Source: Ptychodera flava
Lineage: Eukaryota > Hemichordata > Enteropneusta > Ptychoderidae
Length of the DNA: 64,000 bases
Assembly (NCBI RefSeq): GCF_041260155.1
Contig: NW_027248290.1
Coordinates: 190,652 to 254,651 of the forward strand
Direction: 5' to 3'
Below are positions 33,372 through 45,379 of this stretch, one piece after another. The notes beneath the pieces were generated by a model that saw only the letters and a program-made list of their open reading frames with translations, made no database searches and was not told the origin of the DNA. Position 1 is the first letter of the stretch, and each line of letters starts with the position of its first letter. A program made the position numbers and the translations under genes.

Positions 33372-33929
33372 CTGAGAAAATCAAGGTCAAAGACGACTCA
33401 GGCCTACTCGTATGACGTGACTCTAAATAAGGATAACCTAGAATGGTGGCTGGTAAAAACAAACTTTAACAGTCTCAGAGCTTAAGAACTCCAAACACAC
33501 TAAGAAATCCTAACAGCGGCGGTACCTTGTTGTCAAGTGTCATGCACGCAAGTGCAGAGCGGGCTGTACTGTGAATATTTAGGGGCGGCCGAGGGGTATG
33601 AGGGACTGAATAAACATTCTAATAGGATTTGATCTGAGAGGAGGGCTAAAGGGTTGAGTTATTTTCATGACAATAATACTTCATGAATACAGAGAGACTA
33701 TCGATAACTGTTATGGAATCCTACAAGCGAAACAGAACCCTAGGTGAATAATAAATTCCCTTCTAGATCTACCAGTGTACAAATAGCGAAATGGGTCGTA
33801 ATCAGGTGCAGCCAACGAACAATTCACTTTTAAAGGGGTCCTCACTGTGATAAGATATATTGTGCACGATAAGCAGTGTGAACTGACTAATTTTAAGTCA
33901 ATAAGGTAATTAATTAGCTGTTCATGATT

Positions 33930-34400
33930 TGCCCTCCCACTAAAAAATTTCGACCTACCCTCCCGCACTCAAACTTCATTTTTACCTACTCCACACTTAT
34001 TTTTGCCTGTTTCCCCTGCCTACTATGGATTTTGGAAGCTCCCCTGCCCTCTGGCGAAACAAAAAACTTGCCGATTTCCCCTGCCCTCGAAAAAATTCCC
34101 CTCAAAATTTTGTCATTCCTTTTCCCCTGAAGGCACGAAAAGTACTTGCCCTGTGTCCAAATCCCCGGAAACGCCATGGCCCAACTTCCCCTGTCCCCGT
34201 TTTAAAAGAAGCTTTCCCTCTCCTCGTTTTTCGCCAAGCCCTGTTCCCAGGACAATCAACCAATATCTGCCCTGCCCTACAAAACAAACACTAAAATTTG
34301 CTCCCCTGCCACTTAAAAACATGTCGCCTGCCCGAGCAAATTTAAAATTTCCCCTGCCCTCCAAAATTGGCCCTGGAACAGCTTTTTCGATGAATAGCTC
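33930..34400. repeat. Degenerate repeats of CCCCTGCC(C/T)
   Basis: Phrases like 'ttcccctgccct' and 'ttcccctg' recur more than ten times on the + strand between 34010 and 34370, each followed by an A-rich stretch. It looks like a decayed minisatellite. Long frames on both strands are its translations. Confidence 0.5.
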
Positions 34401-34420
34401 CGTTGGCTGCACCTGCGTAA

Positions 34421-35009
34421 CGTTCTATGACGCATTGTATCGGCAACATAAAAGCTAAGACGAACCGGGGACAACCAGACCCAGTAAGTCAGCAAGAGGT
34501 AGTCAAATTTGACACTAACGCCGCACCCTGCCTTCTCGCCAAGTGGCAATGTAAGACTGTTCATGATCACAGCAAACTGTAGAAGAACCTTTGCCATATA
34601 TGGGAAATGATAACGTTTCTATTGCTTGTATTCACAGTTCCTGTTGAACATGTGTGCACTATGAAAATATCTTTCTTGACGCAACGAGCATAAAACGAAA
34701 ACTATTTACGATAGAGGCGTTTGTCGCTCTTGCTGACAACGCACCTTCTTCTGAACCAAACTTGTGGAATTTAAAGAACGTATCTACACCGTGAGCGGGG
34801 TCTCGGTGTCACAGGCTTATCTGGGGTCGCCGTGTTGGCCGCGTTTTATTGATTTCTGACCTATAGCGCAGATCGTCTCGGCCAGATTTAGACACGAGAT
34901 ATGAAACCGTGAATGAATGGCCAAGACCATTAATTCATTTTCGCGATGGTTTCAATTATCTGAAAGCGGTATCGAATATAAGCATGGTCACCCATTCATT
35001 CAGTATCTT
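34421..35009. other. Intergenic; nothing recognised
   Basis: Unique-looking sequence without exon-like frames. Confidence 0.25.
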
Positions 35010-35086
35010 TAACCCTTTCAGGCCTAAACCCCTATATATAGGGGTAGCTCTGGTAAGTTACCAGAAGGTCAGGCCTGAAAGGGTTA
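35010..35086. repeat. Nested hairpin element
   Basis: Outer stem taaccctttcaggcct/aggcctgaaagggtta encloses a perfect acccctatatataggggt (35028-35045) and ctggtaagttaccag (35050-35064). Folded RNA or DNA would form a cruciform with two internal hairpins. Confidence 0.8.
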
Positions 35087-35253
35087 AACATTTCAAACAT
35101 TATATAAATAATATCTCCTATCAAACAAAATCCATGAAAAATGGGCGACTTTGTCCCTTTAAGTTTGGTAGAATAAATGCATTTTATAGAGTTTGTTAGG
35201 GACACAGTTTGACGTGAGATAAAGTGACAACTCCAAGTTCCTACGAGATTTTC

Positions 35254-35264
35254 AATATATATAT

Positions 35265-35354
<90 letters not shown>

Positions 35355-35361
35355 ATATATA
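35254..35361. repeat. (AT)n and (GT)n microsatellite
   Basis: (AT)n to 35340 followed by (GT)n to 35353 and a short AT tail. Confidence 0.95.
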
Positions 35362-36179
35362 CTTAATTTCATATTTTGTATTTATATTCACATGTATAGA
35401 CATTTTCATCCTCGTACTTCAAGCACTTCGCCATACTTGAACCGTCACTTTTCTTGGTCTGCTGTGTTCCTGTGTTGTCAACTTAACCCAGACTTGTAAG
35501 CAATGCTTGGTCTCGGGCGTATTTTTCCCCATATCCGATTTATCCCATGTCTGTTATCTGTATATTGGACCTAAAGTGACAAGAATACCCGAATAAGACG
35601 ACAGAGACACAAAGTTGATATATGTAATATCATGACGAGTGCTGTGTGAGCGAATTGTACCAAACTCAAGTGAATAACGACTGCGGCGGGGGTTATTGCC
35701 TAATTGCAGCACAGCCACCCTCCCCTCCCCTCCCCATGATAGATTTATCACCGGACCATAATTTCAGGCGTTGACATACATGTTCTTTCCTCCTCCATGC
35801 TGTTGCTGCACAGCGCTCTTTTTGTGCAATGCAGAGAAAAGGATGGCGTTTTTTCGAATTTTAAAAACAAATGATCAGCATCGTGAATATTCCATAATCG
35901 GCTGTCACGTTTGTCTATTCATTTCACAAACAAAGTACAAAAAGAAGTGTTTCGTAATTACAGTTACCACCATTACATTGTTCCCGACGAACAAGTCGGA
36001 GTTTAGGTAGCGCACTCACTTGGCCTGAAGGCGATGCAACTAGTTGCTTTCAGATTAGTACATCGTCTTCACTTCACTCTCACATTTTCAGGCGAATGCT
36101 TAGAAATACACTAAATATATTGCAAGCAGCCAATAACCGGAATCTTTTTCTACGGTATTTTTTCTACGGTATTACCTTG
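35362..36179. other. Intergenic; nothing recognised
   Basis: A short C-rich tract (cctcccctcccctcccc) is at 35719. No gene was seen. Confidence 0.25.
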
Positions 36180-39100
36180 CGTGTTTTGATATTTATCACC
36201 CTTATATTGTCATTTTACTTTACACAATTTAACGTAAAATGCTAATGCCGTTAGCAGTCCAGTTTGTATAACGACCCGTATCCAACATTAGTTCACAAAA
36301 TGGATCGCCCTGTGATGTTTATCGGTTCCAGTCTGGGAGTTTTTGTTTTCTCCAATGTTAAAAACTGAATGCATGTGTAAATATCTCAGTGTCCCATCAT
36401 CCGTTCTAATGGTGGATAGACCGGTGACCTGAACGAGGTCATTCGTATCAATCACAACACGGCCATTACCGCTATCCAAACTAGAGCGCTGTCAGCAATC
36501 AGCCGGCAGCTTCTGTACTATATACAAAGTTCGAAAATAAACAAGAATTGTCAATAAAATTAAAAGAAGTACATTTGTCGATGGTAATTTCCAACTTCCT
36601 TAAGTGAATTGTAGCCACTCGGATTAAAATGTAAACTGAAGGGTTTTGCGGTGACGACAATAAACGAATTGCTGAAGCACTACACTGTTGTTAGGTATAG
36701 ACTGTGTTAGAGGAAAACCCAGGTTAACCTCAAATATCAACAATATCTTTCAGGGCAATGAACGGTTATTTATTTTACTTTTTATTGTTGACACGGCTCT
36801 CTTCTTGAGTTGGTTGTGTTACCCGGTAAAACTAAAATTAGTTGTTTTTCAAAGTTTGCTGTCTTTGACTTCTCATAGAAATTGAGTTTAATTTTCATTA
36901 TGTGTGTACCGATAAAAGCACATTGTAATGAAGAACACTGACTATTTCAGACACGTGTTTGACATGTCGTAGTTTCAAAATTATAGTTCGTCGAGAGATC
37001 TTTCAACGGCTTGTCACACTCAATGCAGCAGCACAAAACGTGAATAGCAGACTTCTAACATGCATGAACTCACATCTGTCTCAAAACTTGACAACACAGT
37101 TATTAGCGTTAAGGATAGCAATTCTTGAAGGAGCAATTGATATATTCATCATTTGCAACTTTATTGGCAATAAACAGATAAGTATCAACACATGATACAT
37201 TCAATGGTTGTCAGGTTTTGTGTGACCGTAAAATGAACCAGTCGGCCACGTTTGACCCCTTCAATCGAAACATCATGATTATCTACCGCATAATCCTCTC
37301 TATGATTCCTGGCATCATGTTGTCTCATAACAAATACTGACATATGAACAATGGATCCACTAGTTGAAATTTGCTGTCTTTGACTTCTATTGAAATTGAA
37401 TTTAATTTTCATTATGTATGTACCGATAAAAGCACATTGTAATTAAAAACATTTATTGTTTTAGACATGTGTTTCACATGTTGTAATTTCAAAGATCCAG
37501 TTTGACGAGAGATCGTTCACACGGCTTGTCACACTCATTGCAGCAGCACAAAACGTGATTAGCCGACTTTTAACATGCATGAACGTACATCTGTCTCAAA
37601 ACTTGACAACTTGGTTGTGAGCGTAAAGGATAGCAATTCTTGGAGGAGCAATTGATATTCATGATTTGTAACTTTATTGGCAATAGATCACAGTATCCAC
37701 ACAAGATACATTCTATGTGTGTCAGGTTTTGTGTGGCCGTTAAATGAACAACTTGGCCACGTTTGACCCCGATGGTCAGAACTTCATGAAAATCTGCCGT
37801 CAAATCGTTTCTATGATTCCTGGCATCACGTTGTCGCAGAAAAAATACCAACATGTAAACAAAAAGATCCGTTGGATGAATACATGTATTCATTTTATAC
37901 CCCGTTGGTTTCCTTAACATTCTAGCCCTGCAGTATTTTGGAATTCAACCAACGTGCTCTGAAGCAGGTGCTAACATTTGCAATGACGATCATAAACGAA
38001 TTAATGAAGCTTTAACCTCAAATGTGAAGTACGCCATTCTGGGTCATTAATGGTTGTAAATTTACTTTCTATTGTACACACGCTCTCTACTTGAGTCAAT
38101 AGTGTTATAAACTAAAATTTAAATTTGTGCCTTTGAAATGTGCTGCCTTTGATTTCTCATAGAAATGGAGTGTAATTTTCATTATGTATGTACCGATAAA
38201 AGCACATAGTAATTAAGAATGTTGACTTTTTCGGACATGTGTTTGACATAATTTCATGGTTTGACGAAAGATCGTTCAAACAGCTTGTCACACTCAATAC
38301 AGCAGCAAAAAATGTTAACAGCAGAGTTCTAACACGCATGGACACACATCTGTTTCAAAACTTGACAACTCTGTTATGAGCATTAGGGATAGTGATTCTC
38401 GAAGGTGCGTTTGAAATTCATGACTTGTAATTTTATTGGCAATAGATGATAAGATATACGTAACAATACTTATCATGGTTGTCAGGTTTTGTGTGGCCAT
38501 GAAAATGAACCATTTGGCCATGTTTGACCACTTCGGTCGGAACTTCATGAAAATCTGCCGTCCTATCGTTTCTATTGCTCCCGGCATCATGCTATCGCTT
38601 AAATATACGGTCATATTAACACTGGATCCATTGGATAATATACTATTCAATTTATATCCCCTGGGTTTCCTTAGCCTTCTAGCTTCTCCAGCACTTTCGA
38701 ATCCAGGCAACGTAATCTGATGCAGGTGTTCACATTTCACAAAACGATAAACGAATAATGAAGCTTTAGACACTTGTTAGGTATACACTGACTTAGTGGG
38801 AAACCCTTAGCCTTAAATGTGAATTACACCATTCAGGATCATGTATTGTTGTTAATTTTACTTTTTATTGTTCACTCGACTCCCTATTTGAGTTACTTGT
38901 GTTGCCCAGTACGTAAAACTAGTTGCCTTTGAAATTTGCTGTCTTTGACTTCTTCTTATTGAAATTGAGTTTAATTTTCATTATGTATGTACCGATAAAA
39001 GCACATTGTAATTAAAAACATTTATTGTTTTAGACATGAGTTTCACATGTCGTAATTTTAAAATCTAGTTTGACGAGAGATCGTTCACACGGATTGTCAC

Positions 39101-40260
39101 ACTCATTGCAGCAGCACAAAACGTGATTAGCCGACTTCTAACATGCATGGACGCACATCTGTCTCAAAACTTGACAACTTGGTTGTGAGCGTAAAGGATA
39201 GCAATTCTTGGAGGAGCAATTGATATTCATGATTTGTAACTTTATTGGCAATAGATCACAGTATCCACACAAGATACATTCTATGTGTGTCAGGTTTTGT
39301 GTGGCCGTTAAATGAACAACTTGGCCACGTTTGACCCCGATGGTCGGAACTTCATGAAAATCTGCCGTCAAATCGTTTCTATGATTCCTGGCATCACGTT
39401 GTCGCAGAAAAAATACCAACATGTAAACAAAAAGATCAGTTGGATGACATACATGTATTCATTTTATACCCCGTTGGTTTCCTTAGCATTCTAGCCCCTC
39501 CAGTATTTTGGAATTCAGCCAAAGTGCTCTGAAGGAGGTGCTAACATTTGCAATGACGATCATAAACGAATTAATGAAGCTTTAACCTCAAATGTGAAGT
39601 ACGCCATCTAGGGTCATGAATGGTTGTTAATTTTACTTTTTATTGTACACACACCTCTCTACTTGAGTTGCTCAGTTGTGTTACCCAGTAAAACTAAAAT
39701 CTTTTGCTTTGAAATTTGCTGTCTTTGACATAGAACATGAGTTTAATTTTCATTATGTATGTGCCGATAAAAGCCCATTGTAATTAAAAACATTGATTTT
39801 TCAAACACGTGTTTGACATGTCGTAATTTAAAAACTATAGTTTGACGAGAGATCGTTCACATGGCTTGTCACACTCAACGCGGCAGCAAAAAATCCGAAA
39901 CCAGATTTCTAACATGCATGAACGCACATCTGTCTCAAAACTTGACAACTCGGTTATGATCAATAAGGGTAGACGTTTCTCAAGGGAGCAATTGATATTC
40001 GTGATTTGTAATTTTATTGGCAATAGATAGATAAGAGTAACAATACATACTATGGTTGTAAGGTTTTGTGTGGCCGGTAACCTTTTTGCCACGTTTGACC
40101 CCTTTGATCGGAACTTCATGAAAATATGCCGTCCAATCGTTTGTATGAATTTCGGCATTATGATGTCCCATAAAAACACCGACATGTTGACACTCGAACC
40201 AACCAGTAGACTATTCAATTTTATGACCCCCTAGTTTCTTAAGCCTCATAGCCCCTCCAG
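36180..40260. repeat. Tandem array of ~780-bp units (R1 family), dimeric order
   Basis: Starts with an R1-like segment (36180-36720), then five occurrences of 'ttgctgtctttgacttct..tttaattttcattatgtatgtacc' at about 36858, 37368, 38140, 38936 and 39716. Spacing is ~510, 770, 795 and 780 bp. Unit 37368-38040 and unit 38936-39600 are nearly identical, whereas the alternating units are more diverged. Minus-strand frames of 75-152 codons recur, but the frame switches between units, so a conserved protein is not supported. Confidence 0.75.
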
Positions 40261-40337
40261 TATGCAGAATGCAGCCTATAGTGTTTTGAAGTAGAAATTC
40301 CAATGACTTGATGTTCTGTACTTGCGGCATCTTTAAA

Positions 40338-40416
40338 CAAAACAACACAAAACAAAACAAAACAAAATAAAACAGCAGACAGACAGACAGACAGACAGAC
40401 AGACAGGCAGACAGAC

Positions 40417-40455
<39 letters not shown>

Positions 40456-40474
40456 GGCAGGCAGACAGACAGAC
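40338..40474. repeat. (AACAA)n and (CAGA)n microsatellite
   Basis: AAAAC-type repeats to 40373, then about 100 bp of CAGA units with occasional CAGG. The long minus-strand frames are repeat translations. Confidence 0.95.
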
Positions 40475-41395
40475 AAACAAACATATTGATGCATGATTTC
40501 GGAAATAACTAAATGTGATGTCATTAATGTGAATCATTAGCAACATCATGAAGATTACCTGTTCTGTATAATTCTGGTTTGTAAATAAATTTTCTCAGCA
40601 ACATCATCATTTATTCCCTCTACATGCCGTTATTTCTCATCACTATGGCAAAGAATTTTCTTATCAATTCTAAAAGACATTCACAATCGTATGACGGTTA
40701 TTTTTTCACCCAATGTTTTCTTTAAGAAGTCATGTAGGGGACATCTCGACGTCGGCCTACACCGGGAAGTGCTTTTGTATTAACATATCTATACAAGTAA
40801 ATATTGTGGTCTGACAAGAATCCGCTTTCTAAGAGGAAAATATAAAAGACAATAGGTTCACTGGTACGATATGGCCGGCAAGGCACGTTGTTTCGCGATT
40901 GATGTCGCGTAATGTTTCAACGTGCCAATAACTCCAGCTAGTAAGAAAAAGTACCTACCAGTGAGTACCGAAAGTAGAATCAACAAATGATGATAGAGTC
41001 AGCCATTATACCTATATCACGAAATTATGAGATATAAGAATACAATGTGAAACTCGCATAATTACATTTTTCTCCTACCCATGGCGTCAGTTTTAGAGAT
41101 CCTTGTTAAGGTAAATTTGTATTTATTTTGTAAGACTTGTAGTCCATATCGTCATGATATGCCTATTTATGGCAATCAGCAGGTAATATTACCCCCGCCT
41201 TCTGAACGGGGTGTAACCTCTTACAGGTAGTCTTGTATATTAAAACACATGTCACAACAAGGTTCGCATTAAAATATGAAAACAATCTCTTCCCAGTACG
41301 AAAGCGGTAGAAAGGCAGACTGTAATATTGCGGTAGTTAGGTTAACTCACGTAACAAAGTAACCAGAGGTGACTACATTTCTGATCCCCGGTTAT
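40475..41395. other. Intergenic; nothing recognised
   Basis: No exon-like frames or repeats identified. Confidence 0.25.
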
Positions 41396-41465
41396 AATAA
41401 TGTTTGGGTAAGACAACGATGAGTGTCATGGATGACACTCATCGTTGTCTTACCCAAACATTATT
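41396..41465. repeat. Perfect 70-bp palindrome
   Basis: 34-bp arms (aataatgtttgggtaagaca and onward) around a 2-base GG centre at 41430-41431, with no mismatch seen. Confidence 0.95.
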
Positions 41466-42596
41466 AAACGGAGATATTTCAAGATCCCATTGAATAAGTT
41501 TTTCCATGGAAATATAGAATGATGACCTAGAGCTTATTTGCTACGGCACATTATTTATATGCAAATTTTTATTCTCAGTACACCATTTAAAATACGTGGC
41601 AAATAAATAATCTATGCTCCACGGAGGTTCAAGTACGTGAATAAAACAAATCTTTGGGCCCAGAGTATCTAGTATCTTTATTACTTTATCAAATGCCATT
41701 TCACTTAACTAAACGCCAGGAAGAATATTTCATCATCGGATCATGGAGAATCCGTCGGAGCAGAGTCTGCAGCAATTAGACTGAAAGCGTCCAACTGTAT
41801 TACAGTCGTAGATACATTTAAATTCTCCTTTTACAAATTCATTCAACTCACTTTTTCATTTGAAAGATCACAAGTACACGATGACAAATTAATCGACAAA
41901 TTTCAACCGAGTCCTCCCATGATAAATAAACGCGTTCTTATCAGTAAATATCAGTGCTAAAGTGGCGGTGTTTAACACTGTAGCAGAACTTTTCCTAAGA
42001 GTGACAGTAATCTTTCCCGATACAGGCGTATGATTGGTTCAAACCTTCGCAGTCTCGGTCAAACACCGGAAGACTATTCCATTTAACATCAAGGGATGTG
42101 ATTTGCACTAAAGGGCGTGATTTTTACCGGGAATATTAAAATAAATGCAAAATTGAAACTATTTGTTATGAAATTGACTAAAATTTATTTGTATTGTACC
42201 CTGAAGGGTAACACTCACTCAGTGTAGCCAGGTTTGACTTCCATAACGGAAACCACCTGTGTATTCAGTGTTCATCAAAACTTGCACATGAAAACTTGTT
42301 TCCGCCAACTTTGCTCTCTGAGAGCAGCGGCGCAGATAGGCAGGCACAGATTGAACTCATTGCAATAAACAAGCATGAGTCTGGTACCAAGTCCAAGTCC
42401 AATACAGGGGAAAACGCAGACAATTTTACACAACCCTTTGGACTCGTACCACGAGTCCTAATTAACAGACGTTTGCATGGATGTGGCTAAGAAGTTTGTG
42501 CACTGGCATCTCTGCTACACGAATAAAGTGCGCCGCGTACCGGAGTTCAAATCCAAACCGTGCGGGTAAATTTGCCACATGTGTTTTGGTTATTTT
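41466..42596. other. Intergenic; nothing recognised
   Basis: Short frames only. A B-box-like ggagttcaaatcc at 42540 lacks a matching A box and cloverleaf. Confidence 0.25.
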
Positions 42597-42830
42597 TCAT
42601 GGGGGGGGGGGGGGGGTCATCAAATTTTTTCGTCTGACAAAGGGGGGGGTCATCTTTTTCACGAAAAATGCAGGGGGTCTATATTTTTTGGACACCGGCG
42701 ACAAGATTTTGCCGGCCCCCAAGGCCGTAAAAACTGAACGGTCCCTAACGGAGGGCTTCTCAGATTTGATGGCTCCTATGAACTCAACTTCAACGTCCAG
42801 TAACACTCTTTGTCGACCACGGCGATAGTT
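42597..42830 (-). repeat. G-run-bearing dispersed element fragment
   Basis: (G)17 at 42600-42616 followed by further G-runs. On the minus strand a 69-codon frame ends in MTPPPPP after FFVKKMTPPFVRRKN. The frame looks like a repeat-derived translation, not a conserved gene. Confidence 0.4.
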
Positions 42831-43212
42831 TCTAGGGGATTACTGAACCGGTCTTGCAAAAATGTACCCAAATCTTCTTTTAATACGGTCGTTGCTGCCA
42901 ATCGCAATTTCTTCGCTGTTTGTACATATGATCCACGAGGTACAAAACCAGTCGCTGATCACCACCTATCTCCTCTATTTCGTGAACTACTTATTGCCGG
43001 AGATCACTGCTGGTTGCCTTTCCACGGGTGTAGGTTCTTCCCCGTGTATTTTGCATTATTTCGATAGATTACTCCAAGGCGATAGCTATACGAAGATACG
43101 ACGATCAAACGTGGGTCCTTTTCTGTTCAGACCGACAGTTGTGACCGTTAAAACAACTCGCTAAATTTGCATGCAACAACACTGCACTGTGCGGCTTGGT
43201 ATCTGCTAAAGT
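42831..43212. other. Intergenic; two overlapping unsupported frames
   Basis: Overlapping + frames of 85 and 100 codons at 42810-43164 have no recognisable domain and no splice context. Confidence 0.25.
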
Positions 43213-43260
43213 GCGGGCTGCGGGTTGCGGGTTGCGGGTTGCGGGCTGCGGGCTGCGGGT
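43213..43260. repeat. (GCGGGYT)n heptamer repeat
   Basis: About seven units alternating gcgggct and gcgggtt. The same heptamer in opposite orientation flanks the BEL insertion at 51039-51070. Confidence 0.9.
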
Positions 43261-44820
43261 TTTTAGAATTATGGCTAGATTTCTAATATATGTAATATGG
43301 CATTTAGTATATAAGAAATAAAACCTTTAGAAGGTGTCTATTATCAATAATCATGATCAGGTCTATCGTACAGTATCCCTTTTCCTGCCAAGTCCATATT
43401 TTCAACATCAGGTCAAGATGGTTAAAATTAATGAAACACAACATATTCCACATTGTGTATTTTAACATAATACTGTACATTTGAAGGCTGTTGAAAACAT
43501 ATATGCTGTAAAATTGATTTTTTGGACTAAAGATGCTATAACAGACCATACCAAGTGGGTGAAAATACGTCATGTTCTGAAAAAAAATCAAAATCTGCTA
43601 AACTAAAAGCGGCGATTCCGAGGACCAATTTATTTGTTCCGAGCTGCCTGGCCATCACAAATAATTTGGGATCTGAAATCACTTTTCTTTCTTGCCATGG
43701 ATGTGAGTGAGAAATAATACCAGACTGACAAAAAAAATTCGCGCCTCGGAAATGTCGCCACTTATCGCGGAATGAAAATTGTTACATTTCTAGTATCAGG
43801 CCATAGGAAGTAAATTCTTTGTAATGCATCTATTCACAATTCCGGTTCCAGGGCAACTCATACAGAAAATTAAACAATGCCTACTTAAATGCAATGTGTA
43901 AGGAAAGATTTGACTTCAAAAAGCGTAGAAGTGTTGTGTATTTAAATGCCGTGTATTTTTCATGAAATCTTTAAAAAGAAAAAGACCTACGACAATGGAC
44001 TTAGCTTACTTTGCCGTTTCGGTTCAACCGAGGTCACGACCACAGAGAACGACATTCCGCTAACATTTTACGCGAGAATTTCAGCGGGAAAAACACATCG
44101 GTGCGTTGACTTATTTTCTGGAATCGATCTAATAGGAATATTTTTGGATGAGTTTGTGTTCTGCAGCTCTCAATAATTGTGTATCTCCTAATATCATGAA
44201 CATATTCTATGACTTGCACCTGCAGCATGATAGTCGCTCCATATGCATTGATCCAGCGTGACTATGAAAAGTTTCCTAGGACTATTATCGTGTTCACCAC
44301 AATAAAATAATTTTAAACGGCATTGAAAACGATTCTGAAAATTGTGCTTTTATCGGCGGTTGAACTAATCTGAAGTGTGAGAAGGGCATGGCATTCTATG
44401 AAAAAGTAACAAATTATTAGGCGTGTCGAGTTTCAACGAACCGAAGTTCATCTCCAGTTCATCTGTGCTGTCAACGATCCGAAACTTACTTTTAAACTAT
44501 CCGTCCTAATCATTACATAAAAAGTAATATAGCGAGTTGTTGTGAAATCTGTCTTGTGTTCATATTATTACTCATCCGTGTTCAGTCATATCATTTCGAA
44601 AGCTTCGATCGGCAGTGCGCTGTGCAACGGCGAATGTTGGATGGGAAATGGGACTATTCTGACGTTGGTGGTGCTTTACCAGATGTAAGCTAAAATAACG
44701 GCATTATTCAAGAAGTTCACGGCTTTTATTCCATAAACAAATACATCTAGATACCATTTTAGCATTTATTCTAACTACTAGCGAAAATGATACCAAAAAT
44801 CACACATTTTTTCATGCCCG
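43261..44820. other. Intergenic; nothing recognised
   Basis: AT-rich with scattered short frames (for example 43946-44176, +) that I cannot assign. Confidence 0.25.
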
Positions 44821-44825
44821 CAACC

Positions 44826-45074
44826 TGTGGGGGAGGTGTGTGTACACCTTATAGTTCTCTCGCTTTCCCCAAGAAGCGGGTTCACAGGGAAACTGAGACA
44901 CGCAGAGACAGCACTTTTCATACACCCAAAGTCGTGAGTTTTATTCGTATAACTAACGTACATGCGCCGCCTAATCATGTGACAGCAAACTGGCGGGAAA
45001 CTCAGTTACTATGGAAACGCACACCAAATGGTTACAGTGTTGCAATTTCTCTATAATGGGTTTGCTTTCCGACA
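44826..45074 (-). repeat. 3' LTR of BEL/Pao element
   Basis: Direct repeat of 50792-51038, with inverted TG/CA ends. About three substitutions and two one-base indels separate the two. Confidence 0.95.
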
Positions 45075-45379
45075 TCCTCCGGGGCGCCAAATGAACTATT
45101 GAATGTTCAACTGTGAAAACTACTAAGTCCGATAGCAGTAATAACTGATATAGAAACAACGAACACTTCAATCACGTGTCACGTACATCATTTCACAAGT
45201 TTGTGAAACGAATCTCGCGATACTTTGTAACATTTTGGAAGTATCAAAGTTTGAAAGTCAATGATTTGTAAGTCTCGAATCTGAACACGAAATCCAACAA
45301 ACAAGTCAAATTTTTTAACTTTCAACAAACTCCAATAAACATTATTAACACTAGAGTGATACTTTCACGGTGTCTTTAC

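Noticed and set aside
37570..40218. Recurrent 75-150-codon minus frames in the tandem array (DARNHRND..., GVKRG...)
   Set aside because: The frame switches between units and + strand frames are equally conserved, as expected from DNA-level duplication.
40211..40549. Cys/Leu/Ser/Val-rich frames
   Set aside because: Translations of the (CAGA)n repeat.
42540..42552. B-box-like ggagttcaaatcc
   Set aside because: No A box at the right distance and no cloverleaf.
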